Source: Calvatia gigantea (lineage: Eukaryota > Basidiomycota > Agaricomycetes > Agaricales > Lycoperdaceae). From it: 64,000 nt of DNA. The stretch lies in assembly GCA_025093985.1 (NCBI GenBank), contig JACAAK010000005.1, positions 124,001 to 188,000 of the forward strand. The letters are read 5' to 3'. Made by a program: the position numbers and the translations under genes. The notes beneath the pieces are model-generated. The model was not told where the DNA came from. It saw only the letters and a program-made list of their open reading frames with translations, and ran no database searches. This document shows, one piece after another, positions 34,622 to 46,065 of this stretch (positions are counted from its first letter, which is position 1; every line of letters starts with the position of its first letter).

Positions 34622-35998
34622 CTACGCGAGCTTGTATACGCGTTCGTGCCCATCTCCCCACGTGGCTGAAACAGGATAATAATCGAATTCGAGGACCTGT
34701 AGAGTATCTGCATGGTTTGCCACGATCGCGTCAAGTAACCCCCTTGTAAGATCAGCGTGATTGGGTGAAGGATTAACCCTGTATTCCTCCTCATTAGATA
34801 GCCATAGCTCCTCGACTCCAGAGTACGAGGAGAGGTACTGAACGAACGCCGCCCCCATGAACAATACGTTGAAACAGATGTTTCTGAGGTGAATTCCCCG
34901 CTCTTTCAGGGTCTTCCAGACTTTTTCGAGCTCTTCCGAAGCACGCCGCGGGCGGAGTTCCAAGGAAGTCAAGTATGCCATGTCGCCAAAGATAGAGATA
35001 TTTTCTAGACACAGGAGGGTGGCCTTGTGGAGAGATAGCTTCCTGACATTTTGCAGGGAAGCTATTTGCTTGTACATTTCGTTGTAGTCCTCAATGTATT
35101 GGTGTTGGTACTCGGGTTGGAATTTTACTTGTAGCTTGACGAGGTCTAAGCTATTGCGGAGAGCTTGCGTTAAACCGGAGAACAGGGAACTCGTTCCCGC
35201 GTGAATTTGAGGGAAGATGATGGATAGCTCTGAAAGTTTACAGAGCCGACCGAGTTGGGGGTAGGGGAGTGCGAGGTCGGGACCCATATCAATACAAATT
35301 CCCCGCAAATTTTTTTGTGAACAAAGCATGTCCATCACCAGTTGGTTTGTGCCTCTGATGTCGAAAGCGTGGGTGCGCCACCTAGGTTCAGCGCCAGAGA
35401 GTGAGGTTTTATTTTAAAGACTCCAAAAAGACACGCTCACTCGACAAATTCCAGGTTGCGGAAGTGGCAGAGAGCCTTGGACAAGTATAGTAAGACAATT
35501 GGCATAGTTTGAACTACGGCCCCCGTCTCAGATTCGCCGAGGTTCCAGTGGGATCCATCCTTTTGCATGATTTGGGGTGCCCGACTGATTGGCGTTGTTA
35601 TTTGGTGCGAGACATTTGATCTTCAGTGATTTGGCGCAAGCGTGTGCATGATTGGGCCTAGCGCCCATCTGAGTGAGGTGCTCAACGTTTCTCCAATCGC
35701 AGAGGTCAAGGATAATGGTCGATAAAACCCGGGACGCAAGGATTTCATCCAGGTATTTGCAAGTAACTCGAAGGTTTGCCAGATCATTTTTGGACGTTGG
35801 CGACTCCTTGAGGGAAGGGGGGTTCAATGTCAAGTAATACCGGGCACTGATGATACACACCAACACAATCACGTCAATGATGGCTTCTACAGTCTCTACC
35901 GGAACATCAGTGATGTTGGTCATTAAGTACCCAAAGTTGGCTGAAGCCCGCAAGCGTCTATCTTGGCGGATCTTACCGGACACAGCTGACGTCATCAT
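34622..35998 (-). CDS. F-box/LRR-like protein
   Basis: Minus-strand gene in two exons, 35441-35998 and 34622-35381, with a 59-nt intron that restores FRNLEFVEWRTHAFDIRG. About 438 aa. The N-terminal F-box-like region reads DVPVETVEAIIDV, then LANLRVTCKYLDEILASRVL. The rest is Leu-rich without a regular repeat, ending ADTLQVLEFDYY. The start is either the ATG at 35998 or the one at 35923, just before the F-box. One +1 frame change is needed near 35560 (GTPNHAKG to MQKDGSHWNLGE), so the gene is either slightly damaged or carries a one-base error. Such proteins usually act as substrate adaptors of SCF ubiquitin ligases. It splits the family X array and lies beside a large foldback repeat. Confidence 0.65.
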
Positions 35999-36020
35999 GT
36001 AGTTATCCAGGTATGGCACA

Positions 36021-36834
36021 CACCTGAAACCAATCAGGATTGTTACCCATCACAGAAGGTACCCAAAATCCTACTCATAATATAAAATCATGGGATATAT
36101 TGGGACGCTCAAGTAGTTTTATTACAGATACAGAATAGATTAATAAATTATTGCGAACTACCGATCTGGGAACCCGATTGAAAAACAATAAGCAGCCCTT
36201 ATTTGAAAATTTTTTTTTTGTCTCTGGACCGGACACCAATCCTTGCTCCGTTTTTGAATCTTCTCGGAAATCGGTACCTTGCACTGAGTCTTCCACCAAT
36301 TCAAAGTCGGGACGGGTATAAGGTTGAGTGGCCCACGAGTGGGCACAGGAGTGGGATACTTAGGTTGGTGGCAAAAACTTCGTACTCACCTATATCTCGT
36401 ATTTTGTTTTTTTTGGCATCTTAGCTCAGGGTACATAATTACTTGTAATTGCTGCATGAAGTTTCTTTCTACTATGGAAGTTTTGCCACCAACCTGAGTT
36501 CCCCACTCCCGTGCCCACTCGTGGGCCACGCAAACTTATACCCGTCCCGACTTTGAATTGGTGGAAGACTCAGTGCAAGGTACCGATTTCCGAGCAGATT
36601 CAAAAACGGAGCAAGGATTGGTGTCCGGTGCAGAGACAAAAAAAAGATTTTCATAATGGCTGCTTATTGTTTTTCAATCGGGTTCCTGGATCGGTAGTTC
36701 ACAATAATTTATTAATCTATTCTGTATCTGTAATAAAACTGCTGGGGCGTCCCGAGATACCCCACGATTTTATATTTTGAATAGGATTTTGGGTACCTTC
36801 TGTGATGGGTAACAATCCTGATTGGTTTCAGGTG
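36021..36834. repeat. 814-bp foldback element: two arms of about 358 bp around a 97-bp spacer
   Basis: The left arm (36021 to about 36378) is repeated in reverse complement at about 36476-36834. Outer ends are CACCTGAAACCAATCAGG and its complement. The arms differ by a few substitutions and short indels, for example a T run of different length near 36210 against an A run near 36640. No transposase is present and no target duplication is obvious. It lies immediately 5' of the minus-strand F-box gene and may carry or separate its promoter. Confidence 0.8.
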
Positions 36835-39209
36835 ACGGTCGCCCGCGCTTTGCAGTTCAACGTTGCCGAGGTTCCTTTTCTGTTCTATCTCCTAAGAAAG
36901 GATCATTAAAGGTACCGCTGATTAGCACTTAACGCGTTCAAACGTCTACTTCCTCCTTCACCTTCTTCTTGCGTATAGCCGTGGTCCATTGCCCGTGGAC
37001 AGCTTCGGCCGCTTCCTATCACCATTTTCCCCGGGGTGTCTGCCTTCCCGTTGTCTGTCGGGTTAGGCAACCAGAGGTCCGTATCTCCCCGGCTTATCCG
37101 TCCCTCGAAAATGGTTTTGGCAAAGGGGGGGGATATACCCTTTGATTGTCTACTTAAGGTTAAGACCACAACTCCCAGATCTATACAACACCGTTCCTCT
37201 CTCGGCTGGCCATCATGGCCGTGTGGAGACTGCACGTCGGCTGCCTTCGGAATGGCACCCAATGAGCATCTCACACTAATCAGTCCGCCCTCCGAAGATT
37301 TCGTCACCCCGACCATTCATCGATCCGTCGCCGATCCGCTCGTTCCTCGCTCACTACACAACCGTCCATTTCACCTGCCATACGTCATGTTTTAGACCAC
37401 TACCCACTTTAATAAAATTTCACCGCACATCTTTCTCGTTATCGACATTTTTTTTTTCCAATTCAGACTCTTCGCCTCCGTAGTTGCACATTCACTCGTT
37501 GTGTTTCAAAATTTCAACATTTTACCACAGTTCCCTAGCCTAACCTTCATTATACTAACTCAACTCATTTGCTATACAGATTCAGTATTTGTAGATAACC
37601 GTAGAAATTGAACACCGGACAAGTTGTCTACAGTATAAATACAGTCGAGCCAGTAGAGGCTCGACACCTAGTAATTGGATACCCACTCTCTCTCTCTCGA
37701 AGTTGCTAAAATTAAGTGTCTTGCCTCTCGTTCTCGTGTCGTCTCACAGTCTCTCGTCTCTCTTTCCTGGACTCGTTCTCAACGACGTATCTGACGTCGT
37801 CACTCTCGTCCCTCGTTCTCTTGTGTTCCCGGCCTCTGTCTCTCTTTTCCTGGACCCGGTTTCGAAGCCTCGTGACTGACGGACGCAGTCACACCCTATT
37901 TTCGTTGAACCGCCGCCACATCTCTTCAGCCGAACGAGGTAACCTACGGTAGAAAGGTGTTGCACTAGCTCTGATGGTGCATTGTACAATGTTTCGGTCG
38001 GGGTTGCCGAATTAGAGCAATACGAAGATGAAGGATCTTGCCATCACAACTAAACCGCACTGCAACAGTTGCTAATCCGGTCGAGTGTCTGTCGGAGGCG
38101 ATGCCCCCCCTCCCGACAGGTGATAGGTTGGGCCGTTAACAACACGAGTTGGGAGCGTACCAAATGTATAATTTGCATGAGGGTCTTTGAGGTGGCCGTT
38201 CGCACCCTTTCGAAACTTCAGCGTTTCTTCTCCAGAAACTCTTCAACACGTGGCGTGGGCGACAGTACCTTTGGGGTCAAACTTCGTTCGAATGATTGTG
38301 TCATAGCGGGAATCTCGGAATATGAAGGAGGAGCCAGGTTGGCTGCACAGTGCCGTCGTTGTTAGCGGCAGTTCCACGCCTCCGGTGTGTGGGGGGTCAG
38401 GATTTGCCATTGGAGGTTGTCCCGGAAATGAGATCCCTCGGTGATTATCCGTCCTATAGAGCTGAATTGTTATGCTTGAAGATGACTCTTCCACTCGCGG
38501 GCCCGAATTCGCAGATATTCGACTTGCGACTGCAAACAACTCTGGCAACTCTGGCATGGAGAAGCTGGATACAACATAAACCCCAGGGTCCAAGATTTTC
38601 CCTGATGAGCTCCCCGACAGGAGAACGTGTGGTATCGAACGTTGTAAACACCTGAGCTTTTGGGGGCACAATATGGATCGTGGGATAAAGACTTGATTGG
38701 ATATATACCGAGATGTCTAACCCAGGCTTCGACTTTCGTCGGCTTGCATGGGATATTACTGGGATGAGTGTCCGCGCTTTGACCGAGACACAATCAAACA
38801 TTACTCCGAACAACGGTGTTTTCGGCCAAGTCCGTGCGTCGATCTGAAAGTCTCGTTTAACGCTGGGCATGGGTCCCACAGGAGCACAAAATCTTTTATC
38901 CTCGAATACCGTTCTCGGCTCGTGGGAATGGCACTTCAAATGTTCAGTATGGCGACAGCCTTTTCTCCGCCTGTATATTCTATAGATGTCATGGGTCGAT
39001 GAGTTATGCCGAAGCTCAGGAGTGTTGGTTCTTTGATCAGGGCACAACCTAGGCCACACCGGTCACATCGCGAGATTTTATCAGCCGACCCTGGACCCTG
39101 GCGTGAGGAGGGATTGAGCGCCTCGAGACCTAATTCTCAGCGCTTTAAACGGTGCCATTGAATTTTGTCGTTTTCCCACCTGCACAGCTTGATATTTCTC
39201 ACCCCGACC
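36835..39209. other. Spacer upstream of member 4; no gene supported
   Basis: Open frames on both strands at 36906-37395 and 38069-39059 overlap each other and show no motifs. A TATA-like element (GTATAAATA, about 37631) is followed by CT repeats, CTCTCTCTCTCTCG, near 37685, which could be a promoter or the edge of an LTR, but I found no partner repeat or coding region to settle it. Confidence 0.4.
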
Positions 39210-42184
39210 ATGGAACACGCTGCAGAAATTGGTTTTTCACGACAAAGAGGCTCTCATCACCATGGATTTTCTCGAGGATTCAAGTCCAAGAACCCGTTTA
39301 CTTTTTCCATAGCCCAGGGCATCCAGAATAATCGGACCCCCAGCGTTCAAGGGATAGATGATATACTCCTTCCTTCTCGTGCCAACCTTCCTGGTCAACC
39401 GCCTCCAAGACAGTTCTATGGTCCACCTTACCACCAAAATCCATACTACGCCCCCCAATTCGGACCTCTCCCAGGAGTGGTTCCTCAGCCTCCTCAGCAA
39501 TCTGCACCCCAGCCAGTTATCATTCAGCCATCGAGAAGTCTGGACTCAAGTCAAAGTAGGAGCCGAGGGTCGCGAGCATCTTCATACCTTCCTTTTACAC
39601 CATCCGTTATTATCCCTCAACACCAGCCAGTTATTGTTCAGCCATCGAGAAGTCGGGACTCAAGTCGAAGTAGGAGCTGGCGGTCACGAAGACCTTCACA
39701 CTTGCCTTATCCAGCATCCGTGATCATCTCCCAACCACACGACGCTGCGATCCCAGAGGCGAGCAGTCATCGGAATAGGGAGCGTGATCGATCACATTCT
39801 CGCTCTCCTGTTCGTTACCACCTTCCCCCTGAACGTCCCTCTCCAGGCCGCTCCTATCGCAGTTCTAGGTCTCGAAGCCCTATGCGTCCACGATTCCGCA
39901 GTAGCTTCAGTCGTGAGCGATCCCATAGCTTCAGTCGTGGACGATCCCGCAGCGCTAGCCATCGACGATCTTCTGAGATACCCTCCCGCTCTCCTCATCG
40001 TCGTTCGACAAATTCCACGCCGGCTCAGGTTCGTCGTCATCGAACTCCAGAGTCAAGTCCAGGTAGCTCTCCACTCTCGCCGCAGCCTCCAGCATACAGC
40101 CCGGGGGATTCACAAGAGGATCTTCGAATCGATGATGGAGACAACGGCTCTAATGTACACAGCAGGAAACGTATCGATTCCGACATTGCTTCTACAAATG
40201 CTAAAACACCCTCAATATCTCATGTTAGTTCCCCACTTCTTTCTTCGATAGGTTCCCGACTTCCTTCTACGATAAGTTCCGCATCTTCCTTACGAACCCA
40301 AGGAGTACCACCCATTGTCCAATCCACCGACCACACCCCAGCTTTCCATTCGGTTCCCTCTGCCCCATCCACATCCCTGTACCGTTTTCCACTCAGTCGC
40401 CTGAGCACCCCCGAACGCGATGCCTTGGCTCTCAAGCAAATGGAAGAAGAAGCCGTGAAGTTACGAGACTATGTGGAAGTATTCCTGACCGATACTCTCC
40501 CTAGGCAAATCTATCTCCATTGCCTCCTCCGCCTCCCATATTTGTACTTTTCACGAGTTCACCGAATATTCAAGGATGCCGACTTGACGCTCGAGGAGAT
40601 CAAAGAAATGGCATTGCAGGCCAGTGCTGAAGATAACAAGACGTTCCGGAACAATATGTTGAGTATGGGACCGTATTACTATCACCCCGATGCCACAAAC
40701 CTCTCCCCCGCTTATCAGAGATTGAAGACAGGATGGGAAGGTTTCATCGACAACTTGATGAGAGAATGGAAGACTCTCAACCTCGTTTCTGTACTCCTCT
40801 TGTCGTGAGTTCCACCACCGAGTTGCTTGCGTGGGCGAGGTTATTGAGGCACAGAGAACAGGGCGATTATGACAATATTTCAGATCCAAGGCGCCTCTGA
40901 AGATCCCGTCACAGCGGTATATCGCGTTTTGGTCTCTCATTTGTGCTCTGTTGAGCCTCTTGTATGGTTGTCTGTTCATTATCCGGTTCTCGAGCATGCG
41001 GAAAGCGCACAAGGCTGCTGAATGGGCTTTAGTGAGTCTGAATAAGCAATTCCTGCCAGGGAGGACCTCATTGTCACGTAGGAAGCACGAAATTCACAGA
41101 CTACATTATGGAATGTGTGGGTCATGTTAGCGATGCCAGTCGTTTGGCTTGCTTGGTACGTCTACGCCTTGCCCAGACTCTCCATTTGACCAAGCAATCC
41201 CTCAGGTCTATCATCACATATATAGCATGCATCATGTCGTTCATGTGGCGAATCAGTGCCAATCTGCCACCTGACCACATCTTTTCCGTATCTCCCTCGA
41301 CCGAATTCGGTTTCCGCATTTTTATCTGCATTGTTCTCGGGACGGGGATTATCTACGGCATGCTCATAATCAATACATTCCGCCGATATGGCGCGAATAT
41401 GGACGAAGCTTGGGAACGCCGTGTTGAAAGTTACATTGCGGACGTTGCTCCTGGAGTCGCGGACCAATCACCCTTGCCTCTGTATTCCCCCGTTATTTCC
41501 CCGGTCAAACCCTATTCAAGAAGGTCAACTGAAAGTGACCCCACTCCCTACGTTGGTGCCGCTACTACAGCGAGCTTTGGTCGTCGTCCGGCCCGGGTGA
41601 CACCTGTCTCTATTCCGGGCGTTCCACCTCCAGTTTTACCCGTACGAGGATCTTACCAGTCCTACCGACGTCGGGCGCTGACGCCGTCGCCCGACTCGTG
41701 GAGAAACAATTCTCCTCGCTTTCCCTCAAGGTCATCCTCTCGCTCTGAGCAAAGGCGGAGAACCCCATCCCGTAGGAGGACACCACGTAATTCACGAAGC
41801 CGGTCCCGGTCCTATACCCCCCCTCCAATTCTACGTCGGTCTATGAATAGATTTTCATCCCTCACGCGCGATTCACTGGAGAGAGGAAGACAATGGCGTG
41901 TTCCCTCATCTGATCAAGCTGCAGACCTTTCCCTCCGGTCTTCTCGGAGAAACAAAATTACGCCTCGACGTACCCCATCTCCCCTGCCTTTTTCTGAAGC
42001 TGGGATGTCAGGGGAGATATTTAGACCGGCGGAACCAATCGAAACTTTTTCGAAGGAAAGCGTACTTTCAGCCCCACCCGTTGCCAGCAACTCAGGCGCT
42101 AATCTGGGAACCACCTCCCAGTATGAAGTGCAATCGGTGAAAGACCCCCCCAAAAGCGACGATGAACAATTACAAGCGACTTAA
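39210..42184 (+). CDS. Family X member 4, Arg/Ser-rich; one +1 break in exon 2
   Basis: Exons 39210-40804, 40862-41031, 41082-41155 and 41206-42184, about 938 aa. Exon 2 is 170 nt rather than 169 because of one extra base near 40915 (cacagcggtat against cacgatat in member 8), which breaks the frame before the first membrane segment; all other junctions are normal. N-terminal motif NPFTFSIAQGIQNNR then GIDDI. Residues from about 100 onward are very rich in Arg-Ser dipeptides, including a 38-residue direct repeat (39511 and 39625, QPVIIQPSRS / QPVIVQPSRS). Core: LPRQIYLHCLLRLPYLYFSR, EEIKEMAL, LMREWKTLNLVSVLLLS. The tail is also rich in SRSRS. An AATAAA lies just after the stop. Confidence 0.75.
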
Positions 42185-42732
42185 AAAATAAAGTAGTATC
42201 ACTTGAGTCCAAAATTATCCACGGTGTCCTGAATCAAAACACGTCGAAACTAGCTGGCGACGCCCCCCTTTAACATGATGTTTCCCACCTCCACATTCTT
42301 GTTCTTTTTTTTAGAACCATCCACGTACAAGTCATCCCCGTGCTTTTGTTCCTTAAATGGAATCTGTGTCAATCTATCTTTACCACAAAGCAAGGAAGCA
42401 GCCAATTTTTCATAAGACGTTCCCAGGTTCGATTAAGAAACCTTCATCCGGAATAAAGGCAGATTCCCTCCTCTGCAAACGTTGATGAAGGAACAACAAA
42501 GCCCATGTCGTGTTTCAGGTTCTGATGTCTCAGGAAGCCGGAGGAGTGGTAAGTTGGGACAATAAAAACTTGCATCCGAGGGATACAGGACTACGTACGG
42601 GTTCATTGTCGATATGACAACGCGAAGAGGGCAACCATAGGTTCAATGACAATTGCCAGTATATATCAGTTCAAAGTTATGAACTTAAGGCACTAGACAC
42701 CGCCCCTCTCGACCTCCCAGCTTAACCCGGGG
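42185..42732. other. Spacer upstream of member 5; left edge of the 6.27-kb duplication
   Basis: From about 42350 (TTTGTTCCTTAAATGG) the sequence is repeated from 48614, with near identity. This marks the left end of the tandem duplication. Confidence 0.7.
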
Positions 42733-44861
42733 ATGGTTAAACATCGGATGCCCGAATCTGCCGCTACCCATGAACAACGTACACCCCACGCATATGCACC
42801 ACTAGATCCCTATGAACTGTCGATGGACCGCTGGATCGGGCTCACGCGCCAACGTGCTACTGGGGGCTCGCGAAAGACTAGCATCGATGACATAAATGTA
42901 AATCTGTCGAGTCAGTTTACAAAACCCGAACCGGAAAACACTGCCGGACCTTTACCTCCGCTGCTTGAGCGTCCTTGTCTCGGGACAATGATTCCAAATT
43001 ATCCCCCTGGGCACCGCCATTCTGACCCGCTGATTGCGATTCCACGCATTGAGTCCCATGCCAGTAGATATCCTCATAGGACACCGACTGCGCCTGCTGA
43101 TAGTGCCGCACCAACATACCGTACTTCAGGTCCGGTCACTCGTCCTCCATCATACCACCACAAAAGCGAAATTTTCTTCGAAGCGGAAGACGAGCCACAA
43201 CGTCAAGTTATTGTCCACGATAACGAGACAGATTCTCCAGAGAGTATATATGCTCCAGGTTTTACCCAAGAAGGTCTCGGACCCCTGACGCGCCGGGCAA
43301 CAAGAGAGCATAACATTCCACCTCGAGAACCAGGTCCAGGGCAGCACCATCCACTGGCCCGAAGGGATTCACAAGTGATAACTGAGATTCCTAGGTGGCC
43401 AACAGGTCCACAAGAGCCAGCCTGTCCAGACAATACATGTATCACGACGGTAACTCCGCAACCAGGTAATCAGTGGTTCGTTCTCCCATCTCGGCCATCC
43501 CAGCCTGCACCCAAACCCGAAAGCCACTCTCCACCTTTCACTCACAAGGAGCTCACGAAAGAAATTGATATTCCTCCGTCGCTGCATCAGCATGGCTCTT
43601 TTGCAGCCAGAAACTCCGACCCCGAATCTCTTGGAGCAAAAAAAAGGCTGGACTTTCCTCCGACAACAAGGGAGTACCTTAGGGCATTCTTCCTCGAGAA
43701 TGCGCCACGGCAGATTTACATGGTCTTCCTTCTTTTTCTACCTCGGGTGTACTTCTCGCGTGTCAACGCCATTTTTGAGGACACAGAAATGACACTAAAA
43801 AAAATCAAAGAGGTGGCTTTGACTGCTGGAATTGAAGAGTCAAACATCTTGGACGAGCAACTATCAGCTGTCTTTAAGCATGATCCACCCAAATCTTATC
43901 AAAGACTTAAACGAAACTGGGAAGCATTCATTGATAATTTGATGAGGGAATGGAAGACTTTGAATGTCGTGTCTGCGTTACTCCTTACGTAAGATATTTC
44001 TTGGAATCTGTTCAGATGGGACCAGCCGCTAATCCATGGGTCGTAGTGGAATCCTGACAATACTGCAAATAGATAGGGCTGCAGGAGATTTTTACACCCG
44101 TTATACTGCCTTATTTTCCTTTATCGATGCCCTGATTAGCCTTATGTTCGGGTGCGTGTATATTGTTCAATTCGCGACTATGCGCAAAATACACAAGGGC
44201 GCTGAATGGGCAATGGTGCGTATTAGACAGCGCTGTAATCGTCGCGTTCTCAAAAATTTCGGAACAGGAAGCAATTAATGAACAAACAATATTTTGGAAC
44301 GTTTGGGTGATGGTAGCTCTTCCTGGCGTTTTCTTGGCGTGGTGAGTGTGGGATAATACTGCCAAATTACAGAGTCTGACAATGGCTCGTATGCTCAGGT
44401 CGATCCTCCTTTTCACTGCTTCAGTTCTATGCTTCACATGGCGAGTCAGCTACAAAGATCTGGACAGCAACAGGTTATCTTCCATACCGGACGGGGTAGA
44501 GTTGATATCACGCATCGCCATCTGCCTCCTCTTGGCTACGGGTACCTTATACGGGGTCCGAGTGATGATCGAATTTCGACGGTATGGACGAACCATGGAT
44601 GAGAAGTGGCGAGAGCGTGTTAAGGAACACGTTGCTAAACAGGTGCCGAAGTATAAGAGCGTTGATAACCAAGGTTCTTTTCAGCGTACAATTGACCGTA
44701 GGACTGCGGAAGTAGTACCTATTCCGACGGTTGCAGCTCCTTTGACTCCCTCCCAAAGCTACGAAGCCTTGCCTACAAGTAGCTTGATACAGCAAGCCTA
44801 TGAGCTGAAGCTGAGAGAACAAGAGTCTTGGCGGCCTGGCACCCCAGCTTCCGCAGGGTAA
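42733..44861 (+). CDS. Family X member 5, intact, divergent subtype
   Basis: Exons 42733-43988, 44047-44215, 44268-44341 and 44399-44861; 653 aa, all in frame. N-terminal motif is a variant, DPYELSMDRWIGLTR, followed by SIDDIN. Core: APRQIYMVFLLFLPRVYFSR, KKIKEVAL, LMREWKTLNVVSALLLT. Membrane segments: FSFIDALISLMFGCVYIVQF, WNVWVMVALPGVFLAW plus SILLFTASVLCFTW, and SRIAICLLLATGTLYGVRVM. The tail is short (about 90 residues) and lacks the Arg/Ser tracts. The stop codon overlaps an AATAAA motif. This subtype and its duplicate (member 7) form a separate branch from the others. Confidence 0.85.
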
Positions 44862-46065
44862 TAAAGACGGACCGATGACTTGGCTAAATAAACATAATGG
44901 TGTATTAGCACTTAAACGAGATCCGGTATCTAGCGACTTTGGTGCCTCAGAGGCGGGTTTGCTGAGCGGCACCGAGGCTGGTCCCAAAGGCAGCCGTTCC
45001 ATGAGCTCGTGTGCGTAGTAGGCAAAGTGTCAGTTACATAACATTATGAGGCTAGTCTCAGGTTTGGTGCAGAAGCGATCACAGTGTGGCCCGGGCCGTG
45101 TGCCTGAACCTTCAAAAGGATTGGAATTGCACTCACTGGATTTGTTCCGGGGAGGGAGGTAAAAATTGGCAGGGGTTGTTGGGATATCCAATATTTTTGG
45201 GTTTCAGTAAAGTTGAGCTGCTTCAATCTCTCTTATGTCGGAATATCGCCCACCATCCATTTTAAAGTTGAATGTGGCTCCAGCTCCAGCTTCGGGTGGA
45301 GTACAAAGATCCAGCCTCTTTCGTTTCGGTAACGTGCAACTCACTGTTTTGGCCGTTGCGGTGATCTTCATGTGAAACAGTCAAAGAGTCATGAGATCTC
45401 CAACGTTTATATGAGATTTTTGAATACATACAATGACGAGGTGATGTAAGGGACGCCAAGGTGTTCGTGCTTGCTAAGAGCTAGAGCAGCAAGGGTGAGG
45501 AAGAAACATATCAGTAAAGCGGATATAGTCCCCCGGAGTTTGCGAATTTATTTGGGCCCATTGTAACCGGCCGCCACGGGCTCCACTTCATCTGTGCGCA
45601 GAGTCGAGGACTGCTGCCATTGGAAAGCGGACCGCCATTGGTACTGCACTTGGTCATTTAGCACGATTTCCACTATGCACTTGCATGTTCACCAGCGGTC
45701 TCGTACCGGTCACTTCTTCCGGTAAGGGGCACCACTGGAGTCTGAATTCACTCTGTGCACTTTACCATAAATCTCAGTGATTTATTCTGAGGAAATGGAA
45801 AAATAATGGAAAAATGTTGCCCTTATATAGAAAGTTGCCTATATAAGGCGAAAGGGTCCAGAATTTACTCACAACATAACCACAGGATTTATGATAAAGC
45901 ACACACAGTGAATTTGTCTCCTCCCTGTCCGGCGCTCACCACGTGCGGGTTTTGAGCGCTTTGAGCTTGAGCGCTTGTTCCCTTTATTGTGACAAACATC
46001 GTTCTGCTGTTTGTTGTCGTTGCTTTTTCTCTCATTCATCACTGGGAGTTCCCCTCGACGCGACC
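44862..46065. other. Spacer between members 5 and 6
   Basis: No gene recognised; repeated at 51132-52335. It contains the TATA-rich palindrome described separately. Confidence 0.5.
45821..45848. promoter_or_regulatory. TATA-containing inverted repeat upstream of member 6
   Basis: CCTTATATAG, an 8-base loop, then CTATATAAGG: a perfect 10-bp inverted repeat holding a TATA sequence in each arm, 218 bp before the ATG. The duplicate is at 52091-52118. It may be a bidirectional or doubled TATA element. Confidence 0.4.

Noticed and set aside
37590..37990. Solo LTR (TATA box followed by CT repeats)
   Set aside because: No second copy, no target duplication, no primer-binding site and no retroelement coding region were found.
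38243..39059. Overlapping minus-strand open frames before member 4
   Set aside because: Three overlapping frames without motifs; none can be spliced into a sensible protein.
44547..45002. 151-aa minus-strand open frame over exon 4 of member 5 (and its copy at 50718-51272)
   Set aside because: Antisense shadow of a well-supported exon.
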